Source of the DNA: Saccoglossus kowalevskii
Taxonomy: Eukaryota > Hemichordata > Enteropneusta > Harrimaniidae
Assembly (NCBI RefSeq): GCF_000003605.2
Contig: NW_003123903.1
Location: 244,420-279,225, forward strand
Length of the DNA: 34,806 bases
Direction: 5' to 3'
Both the position numbers and the translations under genes were made by a program. Positions 1-13,700 of this stretch are shown one piece after another. The notes under the pieces are model-generated. The model saw only the letters and a list, made by a program, of their open reading frames with translations. It did no database searches and had not been told where the DNA came from. The first letter of the stretch is position 1. Each line of letters starts with the position of its first letter.

Positions 1-489
1 TCTCTCTAACCACGCTACGATGAATCAGCTTTGAGCTTTGTTACAGATAAAATCACAAGACTAAAGAGCCTTCGAATGACGTGAAGACGTGCCAAGCGTG
101 AGAATGTCGGGAGGCAACTGCCCGCCGTCACGAGATCGCTACCAAGGAGAACTTAATCACCGATTCAATTAATCCACCCACTTTCACCAAACACAAAGAA
201 CGTTATACTTCCGATGGAATTTTAATATGAGTAGATAATTAATAATATAATAACAATTAAGTGTTAATAGTTTAGATACTTTCCTTGAATATTAAAAAAT
301 ACACCATTAAACTGCGTGGAGTTCAAGGACTCTCGAATGCGATTGCTAATCTATCCACACGTATTTCGCTAAATTATGAGTTTGAAAGGTACAAGACCAG
401 CTCCATGAATCCATACAAACTAGAATTAGAATGATTGACAATACGTCTCACGAATCCGTAATTAAAAATAAACACCGAGCAGAAAAAAT

Positions 490-514
490 GTCTCTCTCTC
501 TCTATATATATATA
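490..514. repeat. (TC)n(TA)n microsatellite
   Basis: A short TC run passing directly into a TA run. Confidence 0.8.
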
Positions 515-3500
515 CATGTACGTATTATGTTAGAGTGACGACAGCGACCAATCACGGTGCATGGCGTTGTCGTTCTTCATTTGGTCATGAGTTTTAGCCC
601 CGGGGCAGAAAGCATAATTCAAATGTAATAATCCATTTTTCCACGCTCGAAAGAAAGTTCAAAATTGATACTAGTTTTCAGAGTTTATATTATGTTAGGA
701 ACATTCAGTTTTAGTTAAGGTCTTACAAAATAAACTCTATAAACTGTGGGACCGAGAACAGATTTTATAAATGTTTTGAATAAAACATAATATATTTTGA
801 TAGCTGTTCACTTTCAGTCACACGCACTCAGTTAATTGCATGAACATGCTGTCAGTGTGTATGGGTTAGGACATTTCACGAATGAACGAATCACAAATTA
901 TGGTTCAACAAATCCATAATAAATGTTGATCTATGATACTGCAAACACTTTTTTTTTAATATAACTGTCGTTCGTGTTGAACAGGGGTGCGCAGTTCGAT
1001 ATGCGCCGCCATTTTGACTATATTTTAATAATAATTATTTGTTTAACAATGGTTGAAACCCCACAAAAAGCTTTGCAATACACGGACCCCTCACCTATCC
1101 CTTACTCTGATCCCAAATGTTTCCCCTAATAATGCCTAAACCTAAATTCATAACTTCCTAAAAACCTAACTCTGCACTGAACTGCTATGACTTGACACTT
1201 GTCGGGCATTTCGGGTACTGAACATTCCTACACCCACGTGACTAGTTAGTCCGGACTTTCAGATATTATACTATATTATATAGAATCTATTACTAGTATT
1301 TGCCTGGCTAGTTTATTTAGGTGATGTTTTACAAATAAATTTGTAAAAAATATTGTTTTTTTTCTCCCTCTTGCCGTATGATCGTTGCCGACGTCACCCC
1401 TTACCAACCGCGCCACGTTTAGCACCAACTGAACTATTGTATGGGCGTGCGATATTTCCGGATACGAGAACCATATCAATAACATCTTGTATTGTACCTA
1501 ATAAATAAATAATGGTTTCACGTAGTTCATGTGTGGCATCGTATGTGCAAGGTTATTGACCAATGTCTCTATTTATACGTACATATAACAATATTAATTA
1601 TATTGATGTCCATCAGTTTAAATTATTCTTTTGTAACATGGAAAATATATCGAGTATTATTGTTTTTTGGGGTTAACATATGATCCGACACCATGACCTC
1701 GTGACATATGGGGAGGTGAACTTCAAGGAAGTGATTTGTTGTGAACAGAAGGTATTTTTGAGAATGACCCTACTTGAAGGATGGGTTATCACATGATGAT
1801 TTAGAGGGAAAATATACAAATAGCGATTAAGTTCATCTTTCAAAAACTAATGCTCGTTTGTTATGTTTAGATGTGAGAATAGGCTGTGGTTTTTAAAAAA
1901 AAGACCATTCTTCCGGTTTAGCGTGAATGAATATGTACGTGCGAATGCTCACTAATATTCAGTCTTCAAACGTGGTATATAAACATTACTCAACCGGGGA
2001 AATTGAAGGCAGAGAAGGAAGTACGTGACTTGACTATTAACAAAGCTGGAGTGAGTGGTATGGAACAGATGTTGACAATAAATCTGCCATAGTGCATGGC
2101 AGCGAATATGTGTATGAACAAATATTGTTAACGTATATATGCAATGCCCGCGTTTCAAGGGGTCACTGGATAACCCGTAACAAAATAAAATGAAAATAAA
2201 TAAAATCAGCAACGTGTTTTGTGTATACCATACGATGCGTACAGAGTTACATGTACCCGTGCAATCATGATAAAAACACGCCTCCGCGCCAATTAACAGA
2301 AACATCCGGCCTCCTATTTTGTTCTTCCAATCCAATATAAAATAATAGTCGAATACATTGCGACAACAATTTTAATTGCGTTTGGTGGCTGTTTTTATCC
2401 CCATATGTCGCGTGTAATTAACCTATTTCCCTAAAGCAATGCGTGAAACGGAATTTGAATTTAATAATGAGGTTTATAAATACAATAAAGACAATTACAA
2501 CGTCCTGTTTTCTCTAAGCTTAAAAAGTTATAGAATATTACTCCATTTCTGAACACAGAGTTGTTCCATTCAGTTATTTTTTATCCACAGCGATGAAGTT
2601 TTTAAGTAGATATTCTTTTAAAGATGAGTACAATCGATGGTGGCTTGAATAGACATGATACGAATCACTACAAAGTGCATGTGCATTAAGTTTATCATTT
2701 CAATACACAGATAATGCAGCATGTGTGCAAAATAAACCAACATCGAGTCGACAAAAAGAGTGTGTATTCACATATGTAGAGACACGTATACATATTACCT
2801 ATTTAGCCATTTCTATATTAACTTTAAAGTGGTACAGGAAGGACATGCATGTTCATTAGTATAGGTGTTTTCATATAAAATAATTTTATTAAAATGTCTA
2901 TATATGTACATAAATGACATTATGCGTGTGTCTAATTTCACAGTGCATGGCTGCCGAGCAATTCGCGCATACGGATTAACACAACAAATATCTTGCAAAA
3001 CACGCAGAAAAAAACATGTTTCAAACCGGCTTGACCGTCGCCCACGCACGATTTATATATACCACAACTACCGCCACAGCCGTAAATGGATTGGGCAATG
3101 AATGCGCTACAGTTCGTGCAGTTGCTATGAATGGGCCACTGTGTTTTTAAACAACATGATGTAGGGTTATACATTTGACTAGACGTGTCATGCCGTGAAA
3201 ACAGGGTATTTAGTAAAAATAGTAAATGACGTCCTAAAGGAACAGCATATTTTTTTAGCTGGCAGAATTATCTATCATTAAGAACAATGTTGAATGTTAA
3301 CACATACGTGTTACTAGTGTCTGTTGTGTTAAACAAAAAAGTTAGAAATTGAATCTGTGTGACTTCATAATAAATTAACAGTGAAAATAGTATTTGAGTC
3401 ATTTTGTAAAAAAAATGATGTTATATGGTACACCGCGGTTATTCCAATATGGTAACCGGTTTTGGATATATATGGACTTGTTTTCATTCGGTGTATTGCA

Positions 3501-6500
3501 AATAGCATTTGAATATCCAGTGATAAACACTACGAATTAATAAACAGACTTGTCGTGGTTTTCCGTATGTCTACATAATAATTGTATCTCCATTACGGCG
3601 CCTCGTGTTCTCCTCTATTTCTGGACAATACTATCTATTACATAGACGTCTGTGTACAAGTCCCTTATTGCCATGACGTCAACTCTAAGTCTCTCAGTTA
3701 AACGAGAATGTTACGAGTTACTTTCGAGGAAATGATCGCATCAACTCTTCTAAGAGTGACGTCATAGCTATCACGATGCACGGGTAGGGGGTGGTGAGTT
3801 GCTACGGTAACTATAAACAATCATGAAGGGATCACCGAGTCTCGCGCAGACGGATTATGTTTGGATCAGAGTCCCGTAGCACAGCTGCAACAACGGTCTG
3901 AGAAAGTAAACTACCACGACCAACCAATACATTTGATATCAGACAACTAATATTAGTGGTCAGTGATTTGCCTTGTGCGCGATAATGGGTATACCATGAT
4001 ACTGTTACTAGAAGGTAGCCTCGATTCGTTGCTAATGTTTGTGGCACGAATATTAATCGTAGACTGCGTGTGTTCAACACGGTTTAATACATTCATTGCC
4101 TGGAAACGCAATCACGTTACCACATATTTGTTGAATATTATGGAAGTTTCTAATAAAGATGGCGGACAGAAATGTCGCTGTGACTTGTGCATATATTCAA
4201 CATTTCAAATGCATGCATGCAGCCGTCATCGCGTCTAACCCCAACCAATCCGACATATGCATGTGGCGTTGTTAGTAAATGTCCATATAGTAATTCCTTG
4301 GGAATGTATATTGGTTGGAAACCAAAACATTCACGCAGGAAATGTGTTCGTGATGTACCCCCTAAATGGGTTACTTGTTCTCGGCCATGGTCATGCAACC
4401 CCTGACAGAGACAACTTCTTATGTGCAATGTGGATTATAATTACCTGTCCAGATAATCTCAATAATGTCAATTTTAGCATTTCACTCGTTACCTTTTAAA
4501 ACTTATTTATATGCTTGAAAAATTGTGCTTTGTTAATATTCACATGTGTCATGGTATAACGAATGGACTATGATATATCAATTCTAAATATGATAAAAAA
4601 TCACTCTTTACTGTTTATTTGTAGATGAAACTGGTCCTGATTGTTACTTTTGTATTCATGATGGGATAAAATCCGTTACCATCACAATTTGTAGTTTCCC
4701 TCGTATTAGTAGAATATAGACTGTTCTAATAAAATGTAATTATTTTGATTATATCCTAACCACAAATTTGGCTCATTTTGTGTAGCTACACCCTGGCAGG
4801 CATGGCACGCGGTAAAAATAACACCAGAAACAATGGCATAGTGGTACTGTCCTAGTTGGTAATCATGACACTCTGTTTTTGTAAGATATGATCTTACAAA
4901 TAAAAACAAAACCACATTAAGCTGATGCAACAACACAGGATATCACATTGGCGTTGACGTAGCTTTGTTGTCAGACCCTCTGAGGTCCAATGTTAAAAAG
5001 TGACCCACGGTTGCATATCCCAGTTTTCCAAGGTCTATGATATGGGTAAACTTTTTCGGGAAATAAAGTTAACGTAAACACGAGTCAGAATTCGTAAAAA
5101 GAGCCAAATTTGGACAAACATTTTTTTACGCTCTTCAAAATGGATTTAATTTTTTTAGACCAAACTTTGTTTAGAACAGGGTTGATGTTTTGAGTAATAT
5201 TTTTGAACCGCCAGAAGAAAGATTTATGTGCAGGGAGATATTCTTTTTCTTCAAACACGTGGCTTAAACTTTTACTCTCGGTTACTCTCATGGCAAATGT
5301 CTGGGGAACCAATGTAGACGGTAATACCATCTGAATTCTCAATTCGCAAGCATCTTTATAGTTAAGCTTTCGAGAATACGCTGGAGATTTTTTTCACAAA
5401 AGCCTTTATAAACGAGAACAAAGTCGTCTAGAAAAAGCTTATGGTTACTCTTACCATTGTAAAGAGATTTCCTGCTAGCACTCAGGCAGGGGGTGCGTGA
5501 TCGCGCGAGATTGTAACGCATTTCATCAGTTATATCCTGGTTTCTATAGCATATTAAACAGCTAATTCAATGATTTCAACTTCTACTGAAGTGTTGAATG
5601 TCCGTGCAAATTCTGCTTTTTTAGGTATAAATCAATGCATCATTAGAATCGTAATTGTTTTGTTAATGTAGTCACTATCATTGTATCTTTAACGCTTTAA
5701 CTTTTCTGTCTATAGCGATTCTCGGGAGATTCGACGTACGCTATATCTGTTGTATGTACTGCCGTCTTGTCGGTTATGACAACTACAACATGTCATTAAG
5801 TGATGAACTAGGACACTTATTCCAGTTGTTTTTATAGCAATTTAAACAATCCGTTAAATAATGAGGCTTTTGACATAGTACATGTATATCATATTTTGAT
5901 ACCAAGTGAACGTGTTCCAGCTGCTGACCCAAATCGGCTTTACAACAGAGTTGCACTTTCATGCAAAGATTAACAAAATACTGAATAAAGCGTTCGATAC
6001 ACGTTAGAGTTCATGAAAATGTCCACCAACTAATTGTGTAGTTTTACTTTCATAGATGTCAATGCGTAGTGAAAGTCCATGGCCTATTTTTACTGAGTTT
6101 GATAGATTAGAGTTAGACAGCCGCATATTTATCGATATTAATTTTCTATAGAGAACCTAACACTTACAACATTTTCTTGCGTTACTATTTTCTAAAGCAG
6201 TTCAGTTACCCTGGTAGAATGGTTATGGCACCCACTTTAACCCTACCATGTTTAAATTGGAATAAACAAGGACCTAATCGCTCGGTATGAGACGAAACTG
6301 GACATTACATGATTACCCCTACGTGAAAGGTAATTTATACTGTCTGCTTGTGCAAATAAATCAATAATGAGCGCATTTTTCATATTAAGGTTTCAAATTT
6401 GATAAATGGACACCTTAATCCAAAATGACTGGAGGCTAATCACATTGGATTGTACAATGTATAAGATTAGAGACTAGTAAGACAGACAATCAGTGTCATG

Positions 6501-8615
6501 TTAGACATGTTTGTATGTGTGCAGTCAGAGAGTTACCCAAATCCATGTAAACATTTAGAGTACACAGGATGCGAACATGAAACTAGCAACGCGCGGGGAA
6601 ATGTTGACAAAATTTATAGCACTATCAGGGGTAAAATTCTTCTCATCGGGGTACTCCACACTTGCCAGGGGGGAAACTCGTCTCGTCTCTCTATTTCGTC
6701 CCCTTGAGGTACGGGATCGGGAAAGTCACTTTAACTTTACAGTCAAATAAGACACACACAACGGAATACGTTTCAACTCTCGTCTTAGTCGATCTTTTGG
6801 AGCACTCTATAAGACACAGCGCCCTGGGGAAAAGTCCCCAAGACTCTCACAAGGCTGAACCAAGACTCGCCCAAGACTGGACTGCCTCAAGGCTCGCCCC
6901 TGGACTGGACTCTCCTTACTGCGTCTATCGTGCTGTGTTCGTCAAGACCAACTCAAACTCTCTTTATTCATTTTCAAAACTCTAACCAATTACAAAACAG
7001 TAAAAGACTCTAGGGCGTAACCTTCAATCATAAAGCCAATCACACTAAGTACTGAATACGTCATATCTTTTGATTAATCGTTCACTACATTAATAACTAT
7101 GGATACCAACTGTCAGAATCGCGACGGATATCTCGTAATTAGTTCCAAATCACTGAGCCAAGTTCCGTCCAAAACTTCAAATAGGCCTACACGATGACAG
7201 ACATAACACAGCAATTCGCTAATGATCAGTTAATTAAGTCGGTTAACAGATACGCGAAAACAAATTCATGACAGCACCAATTAATATTCACGCGTTTATC
7301 AGTTTGTGCATTTTGGTATTTAATGTTCTTTTGAATGCTATTGTCAATTTTTGTTATTTTTCACAAAATAAAAAATAACTTGTCCACTATTTTACAAAAA
7401 TTCTAGTCAATTCAAGTGGTCGATTGTCAACAAATCACTGCCAATCAAGCTGCATACAAGAAGATGAGGTTAACTGAATTTGCATTGAAATGGGTTTTCT
7501 CGTAACGCGTCAAGATGAGTTCAAGTGTTTTATGATGAAAAGAACTTGAAGTTCACTTTGAAACCATTAACCTATCAAGTGCCTAAGGCAGCATTGATAC
7601 AATTACATGGCAGTTTGTTTGCCTCGATTAAATTGGATTTAAAGTTGCGCTTCCATGATCTACACCGCCAACAATTCGAGTTCAAATATTTTTTTTATTA
7701 AATGCTTGAAATATCGTGTTATAAGTCTTGTTTAATGTCATGCCTGTCATTCTATGTAAACACGATGTATGTTTTTCGTGGGATAAACAAGTACGCAGCT
7801 AAACCACGTGGTTGTCATAACAGTTTGGCCAATATTATCGAGCTATTAAAAGCTTTTTGTATAGCAAGCCGCGTCAATTAGAAACAAGATCTTTCCAAAA
7901 ATCGAGTGATTTTGTCACACCAATTCAAGTAAATACACTGATCATTGAGTTATTCGCTTGAACTACATGTAAGCAACTGCTACTAGCATTATTCAATCAC
8001 ATTATAGTTCACAATATAACCCATAACCCATGCTTTAATGCATAAATGCCCGGATGTATTTTCCCTATCCACCCATCCATATACACATATCTGTAAATAG
8101 TTAAGGTGTGTTTACAGGTTCAAATGTCACGAATATGGCACACGACAATATGGTGTTAAAATAAAGTAGTAATAACCACGAGGCTCCATATGGGCCTCTG
8201 CTCTCCTAAAATCACCGATGCAACCACCACATACACAAGGGAAAACATCTCTCGCAGGTATGATAAAACTATGCAAACAGAATGCATCAAGAGCGGCGCG
8301 TTTTATATGTCTGTTACTCCTATTAGCGAAATTTGTTTTATTGCTTAATGGCAAAATTAAGTTAATAGTTTGACCACAAGCGTTAGCTATTAGTGGGTTA
8401 TACAGTATTAAGAGTTGTATAGCACAGGTTAAGCGGTAAGTACGTGGATTGGATGCAGATACCATAATTGGCCAGGGTATAACTCGCGTGGTACGAATTC
8501 GAACTAGCCAAGAGTAAAACACAAAGAATGACAAATTTGACATTGAGATTATTAAACTCATTATGAAGTCAATACGTGCATGTAAGAAACCCACCGTTTG
8601 CAAACTCAATTACAT

Positions 8616-8649
8616 GTAATGTAATGTAATGTAATGTAATGTAATGTAA
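8616..8649. repeat. (GTAAT)n microsatellite
   Basis: About seven uninterrupted GTAAT units followed by an A run. Confidence 0.9.
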
Positions 8650-10536
8650 AAAAAACATTGAGTCAATTGTACCATTGTCATCCATGACCCGTGCCTCGCA
8701 AAAAATGCAATAATTAAATACAATCTTGTGTTAGTACAGCCAACTTACAATCAAATAAAGTTACTTTAAATTATAAAAATGTCAACAAGAATGTTTAGCC
8801 TCAAGGTGAGCGCATGTTTTCCGGGGGGAAAGAGTAAACAATTAAAAAACAGATCCTCACATCCATTATGGCAGAAGAGCGTACTTCCGGTGAAGGTTCG
8901 GTGAACATTGTTTTAAAGGCGCTACACGTAAAACATGTACAAGAAGAATTTAATTTAAGTTGCTTGTTTCGTTCTCATCAGTGAAATTTAGCCAAATTTG
9001 CACATGCGGCACAGTGAAATGAAAGGTGCGGGTGTATTTACTTCACGAATCAATGAACCCTTGAGCGACTGGGTCATTTAGCATACTAAGATGAAGCACT
9101 ATATCTCATAATTGCCTCAGCGCACAATCACAAACTGTGATACGTTTTAGCGTTACATATTCGCACTGATACGGTATAATCAACGCATTGAATGTTTCAA
9201 GGTTTGTCGTCATACAGACTTATTAGGTACATGTAGGTGGGTAGACTATATTCACAAGTATCTTTATTATAGACTGGGCTTTCTACGAAGAGGTCACTTA
9301 AACTGAGTATAATTAAGTTTGTACAGACTGAAGGCAAAATATCCTCACAAATCATATTAACATAATTCGGCTTAATTTCACAGTAGTTCGTGAATTGTCG
9401 GCTAAGCGTAAAGCACCGGCTGTGGGATTTCAAACTAAATTAATTAAAAGGCACACTCCACTCAAACTCTTTAACCCGTCACATCAGAACTGAAAAGTAT
9501 AAAAGCTATGCATGTGAAATTATCTGTACTACAAGGTAAATGGTTCACACGATCATACGGAGAAGTATCTTCGAGGAACACCACATACTTGAATGCGCAG
9601 GACTGAATGATTTCAGACTCCGTTCGTTGTCATTTATACCTAGCCTCAGTACTCCTTGCTTGCATATTATTGTAGAAATCTGGAAAATCTCTGCCTTTCC
9701 ACTCCTTTCAATATTTTTCTGTATTCCGTCGTCATCACATACAAAGAAATTATTCTAGCCTTTGTATGTCTGGTTCACAGATTACGAGGTGCCGTGAGTA
9801 ACTGCCGCCAGTTGATATTTAACAAAATATCAAACATAGTATATTTCTTTTATATGTTTTACCTGAAGCTACCTATGAGTCGATAAACTGTTCCACACGC
9901 ACGTTTACCGGGACTGATAACTCCTCTAATGCCCTATCTACATATCTGGCTTGTATGATACCCTCACGTTCGATGTTTTGCACGTTATTGGTCTCATAAA
10001 AACCTAAATAGTGTATCACAACCCTGTCCAACCTACTTAAGATGATCCTATCGAGTCGTACATTTAATTAATTGAAATCCAAGTGTAGTCATTATTTCGT
10101 GCTGTGTGACAATTTGTCACAGTAAACGTGATACTAGTTCCTACGGGGAATTTCTATGCCAAGAAACTCGTCAAAGCCATTTAAATTGTCGATTCCCCGG
10201 TGGGGTAGAACAATTATTCTTTCGTATATAGCTTTTATGTCGAACGTTTGTTAAGGCGTTTATAAACAAGAATATCAGCTACATCAGATGTGCGCAGTAG
10301 CGCCAACTGGGGTTGGTGACCTGAACGTATTTTAGTATCGCAATCATGGCCAATATTCGCTAGTTTAGCCTAATTACTCACGTTGTTGCCGATCCATGAT
10401 ACCGCAATAAACAAATGGTTAATTATGAACCTTCGTACTTCGTACTCAACATAGTAATATTAAAAACAAACATGACAATGTACTATGAAGCATACCTTGT
10501 TTTGATTTGAAAGTGATACAGAAAAATTACCCCCAC

Positions 10537-10764
10537 CTGAGATTGACTACTCTCCCGGCTGCTGGTTCTTTTTTCTCTGGCTTCCCACAGTCGCCGTTGT
10601 CTCCTTTCCCATCCCTCTTTCAATGTTCGACGGCGAGACGGGTCAAATTCCTCAACAGAATTTGATGCCGATAGTGAAGATATAGCTGGAGTTCTGGCTA
10701 GTGGGGGTGTCTTGCGTGGTTTCGGCAGTCTGTCTACCTCCATTGCGATGAATTTACGTAGCAT
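10537..10764 (-). CDS. Possible first coding exon of an unidentified protein
   Basis: A minus-strand frame starts at ATG 10764 (MLRKFIAMEVDRLPKPRK) or at the inner ATG 10743 (MEVDRL) and runs to a donor CAG|GTGGGG at 10536, phase 0, giving 76 or 69 residues. Composition is unlike the chance frames nearby: proline/serine-rich and basic (KPRKTPPLARTPAISS), then a charged, probably helical stretch (TLKEGWERRQRRLWEAREKR) and a serine/arginine end. This is typical of the disordered-then-coiled start of a cytoskeletal or centrosomal protein, but I do not recognise the family. The next exon should lie to the left (lower coordinates); I could not locate it. It could still be chance. Confidence 0.4.
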
Positions 10765-13700
10765 TTCATTCAAAACAAACAAACACAGTCACAATGCCAC
10801 ACTAGCGTCATTGTAAACAGTGATCACAGTTATACAGCGCTGGTTCAAATCTCCATAGGGTAGAGAGGCAGTATCAGTCAGATGGAAATATATAACAAAT
10901 ACAATTACGAGGTTGTTACAGATCTACCTAGTACGGTGTTCAGCCTCCCGTGACCGGGCTCCCTATAGCGCAAGCAGTACGTGGGATTTTTTCACTGAGG
11001 CAAACCATACGACGTATTTAAAACCACGCCACGTCGGTAGGTTTATGAATTACACATAGAACGGCATTTGACATTGGCCAACCAGTGCGCGCGTGATTTG
11101 GTAATCGTGTATACCGTATGCAAACACGGGGTAATATGAAGACGACTCTTCGAGTCACACGCACTTCGTGAGTATTAACATGAAGGGAAAACCAAAGGCA
11201 GGAAAACAATGACGTCATTCATGGATAGGCACGTTGCAGTTTGAGTGATAGCGGGTGAAAACAATCAGCCGCCAGATTGCTGCACTCAGAATAGCGTAGA
11301 ATGGTTGAAAATGGTGGTATTCAAATGGACGAATCCACTGTCTATCTAGCAACATGATTGTTTGTTTACTATTGTGTTAAATCTACCACGTGGCATCAAC
11401 ACGTGACCCAGAAGTCACTAGTACTCCGTGTTACCAAGACATCGTTACTCGTGTAGCTATTAATTTATCGCTACTAACGTCAATGGACATCTGCCGATCA
11501 CTCGACCTCCGATTTATTTGACATAAAAACTATCATCCAACCCTTTGGGATCTCTGGCGTGATTAATTAAAAAGACACACACTTATCACCCTGCGCGTGT
11601 GCATGCTTTATCATTATCTCCACTCAGTTGTAGGTCTAACATTACCGTTAGTCTCTAAACATTAAATGTAAAAACGCAATCATTGAATTCTACCTAAAAA
11701 GTTGACAAAAAACGACTTTTTTTTCTAGTTTTCAAAGTTGAGCCAACAACTCTAGTACTTTCACCATTGGTCATGCGCTGCGCGACGACCACCGCCCTTT
11801 ACATCTTATTCGGGAATGGACGGATTGGTTATAACCATGGAGGTAAGAGACAGTCTGTCGTTTACCCCCATTGTTATAACGGTATAATGATATTTAACAG
11901 TTTGAAAAAATAAGCTTTACAGCATTTGAAATAAAGTGCGCATGTGACCTTGCGCCTGCTGAGCGAAGCGTATGGCCGGCTAACATGGGTAGCCATGAGA
12001 ACGATATTGGGTAAACCAGACGACTATTTTTTGTATAACCCGCAAAATAACTATTTATTACAGATATATGGTCATCGATCCTAAAAAAGTTCTATAAAAG
12101 AGTACGATATTCACAGTATTTCTATTTAAATCATTACGGGTTTTAACAAATGAACAAATATAACCAACTTGAATGCAATGCATGAATGCATTATTTTTCA
12201 ACAGAAATGTCATCAAACGTTTGAAATGAATTCCATTAACGTGTCATGGTGATCGTGTCACTTGCACGGCGACAAGCTGAGGTCCCTAACACACATTAAC
12301 ACGTGTACACGTATGGAGATTTTAACAGTTCGACGAACCCATCATTTTCTATGTAATATTGTCACGGGAGGTGACACAGTACTATACCTGATATGAACGC
12401 GCACTGCGCATGCCCACAATTAGACATATAAATGAAAAAATACCAAAGTAGTATTATTTAAAATATAATTACAAGCGTGGGCGACGACGATCAGCGGGTA
12501 CAGCTGACTCTTACATTTTAATCGAATGACCCATTGACCTTTGTCTCAACATCAGCAGTTTGTGGAGTTCCGATAAATGTGTTCGAGGCTTAAACAGGTA
12601 TTTTATTCGAATCCTACTATATGGTAGACAGAATGGCGTGGTATTAAACTGATCGGCGCTGACTTTTGAAGCAGTAACTGGCAGCCATATCACAAGTACG
12701 ATCAGCAAGTCTGGTTTTTCAACATGCATTTAAAGTGCTTATATAAGCCGTAGTTGTCAAATGAACTGTACTCTGCCGCCCGACTCAAAACATAGACGCT
12801 GTTTTAGGAAAAAAATAAGCTGCGAAATGCGCTTGCTGTTCTCGGGATCACATAGTGAATACATGAGTTATAGTCTACTGAACGTAACACAGCCACAGCA
12901 TTAACATATGCAACATTTAAAATAAATAATGCAAATAATAAATTTATAGCTAACATTTATAATATCATTAACATACATGCCAGATTGTTAAAACCAGCAT
13001 TTGCACTTAGCAGATGAAGAAACGATTGTTGTTTTTTAGAATATTCTCATTATATATAAAAATGGTGTTTTATAATCGTACATTTTTATTATCTTGTTCC
13101 ATATATCCAATTAGCGAACACATTGCCATCATACTGATTATGACATAGAGTACATGCTCTTTCCTTCTATACACCCTGGTGTGTCACGTTTTTCAATTGG
13201 TAATGTATTTGCTGGGATTGTGAACTTATTGTATGATTAACAATTTTCACCTGGTTTAAATAGAGCTCAAATTGATGTAAACAAATAATTAATTGTAAGT
13301 ACGTATTATTATTTATTATTAGTACATATTCTGATTTTTGAAAAGTTGGCAATCAAATACTATCAAAAAACTTGTTTCATTTCTGTTCTGTTTCTGTTTT
13401 GAGTCACATCCAGACAATATCACCAATATAGTTATGCAATGCAACTTACTGATAAATGTCGCCTCTGGGTTACTTTTGAAAACACAGTGTACTAACAAGA
13501 TTGCTATATTCACTATTTTTGCTCTTTTCCAGAATTTCAAGTTTTGTTTACAGACACAAATAATGATAGGGTAACTGCTCTAGTATCCACGTTGTTTGTT
13601 TGTTTGTTTGTTTGTAAAAATCTAAAATTTGTTCTTAAATAATTACTGATTTAGGAATAAACATACCGTCTGTTGTTTGTCGATTTTTCTAAATCCAGAT

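Larger units (their letters stand above)
1..10536. other. CpG-rich, mostly single-copy DNA with no recognisable gene
   Basis: I see no conserved protein motifs, tRNA or rRNA. The longest frame (8127..8609, minus, 160 codons) has no recognisable domain and ends without splice support. Frames at 5085..5342 and 5339..5521 (minus) are adjacent but also unrecognised. Small repeats are listed separately. A perfect 17-bp dyad TGTGACAATTTGTCACA is at 10105..10121. The region is probably intergenic or the intron of a gene whose exons I cannot identify. Confidence 0.5.

Noticed and set aside
1080-1160. CCTAAACCTAA-like sequence suggesting telomeric repeats
   Set aside because: Only one or two irregular units, no tandem TTAGGG array.
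5085-5521. Two adjacent minus-strand frames, possibly one broken gene
   Set aside because: No recognisable protein family and no clear join; kept only as a weak possibility of a decayed gene.
8127-8609. 160-codon minus-strand frame
   Set aside because: No recognisable domain or splice context; composition fits a chance frame. A GTTCGAATTC motif within it looks like a tRNA B box, but no tRNA fold surrounds it.
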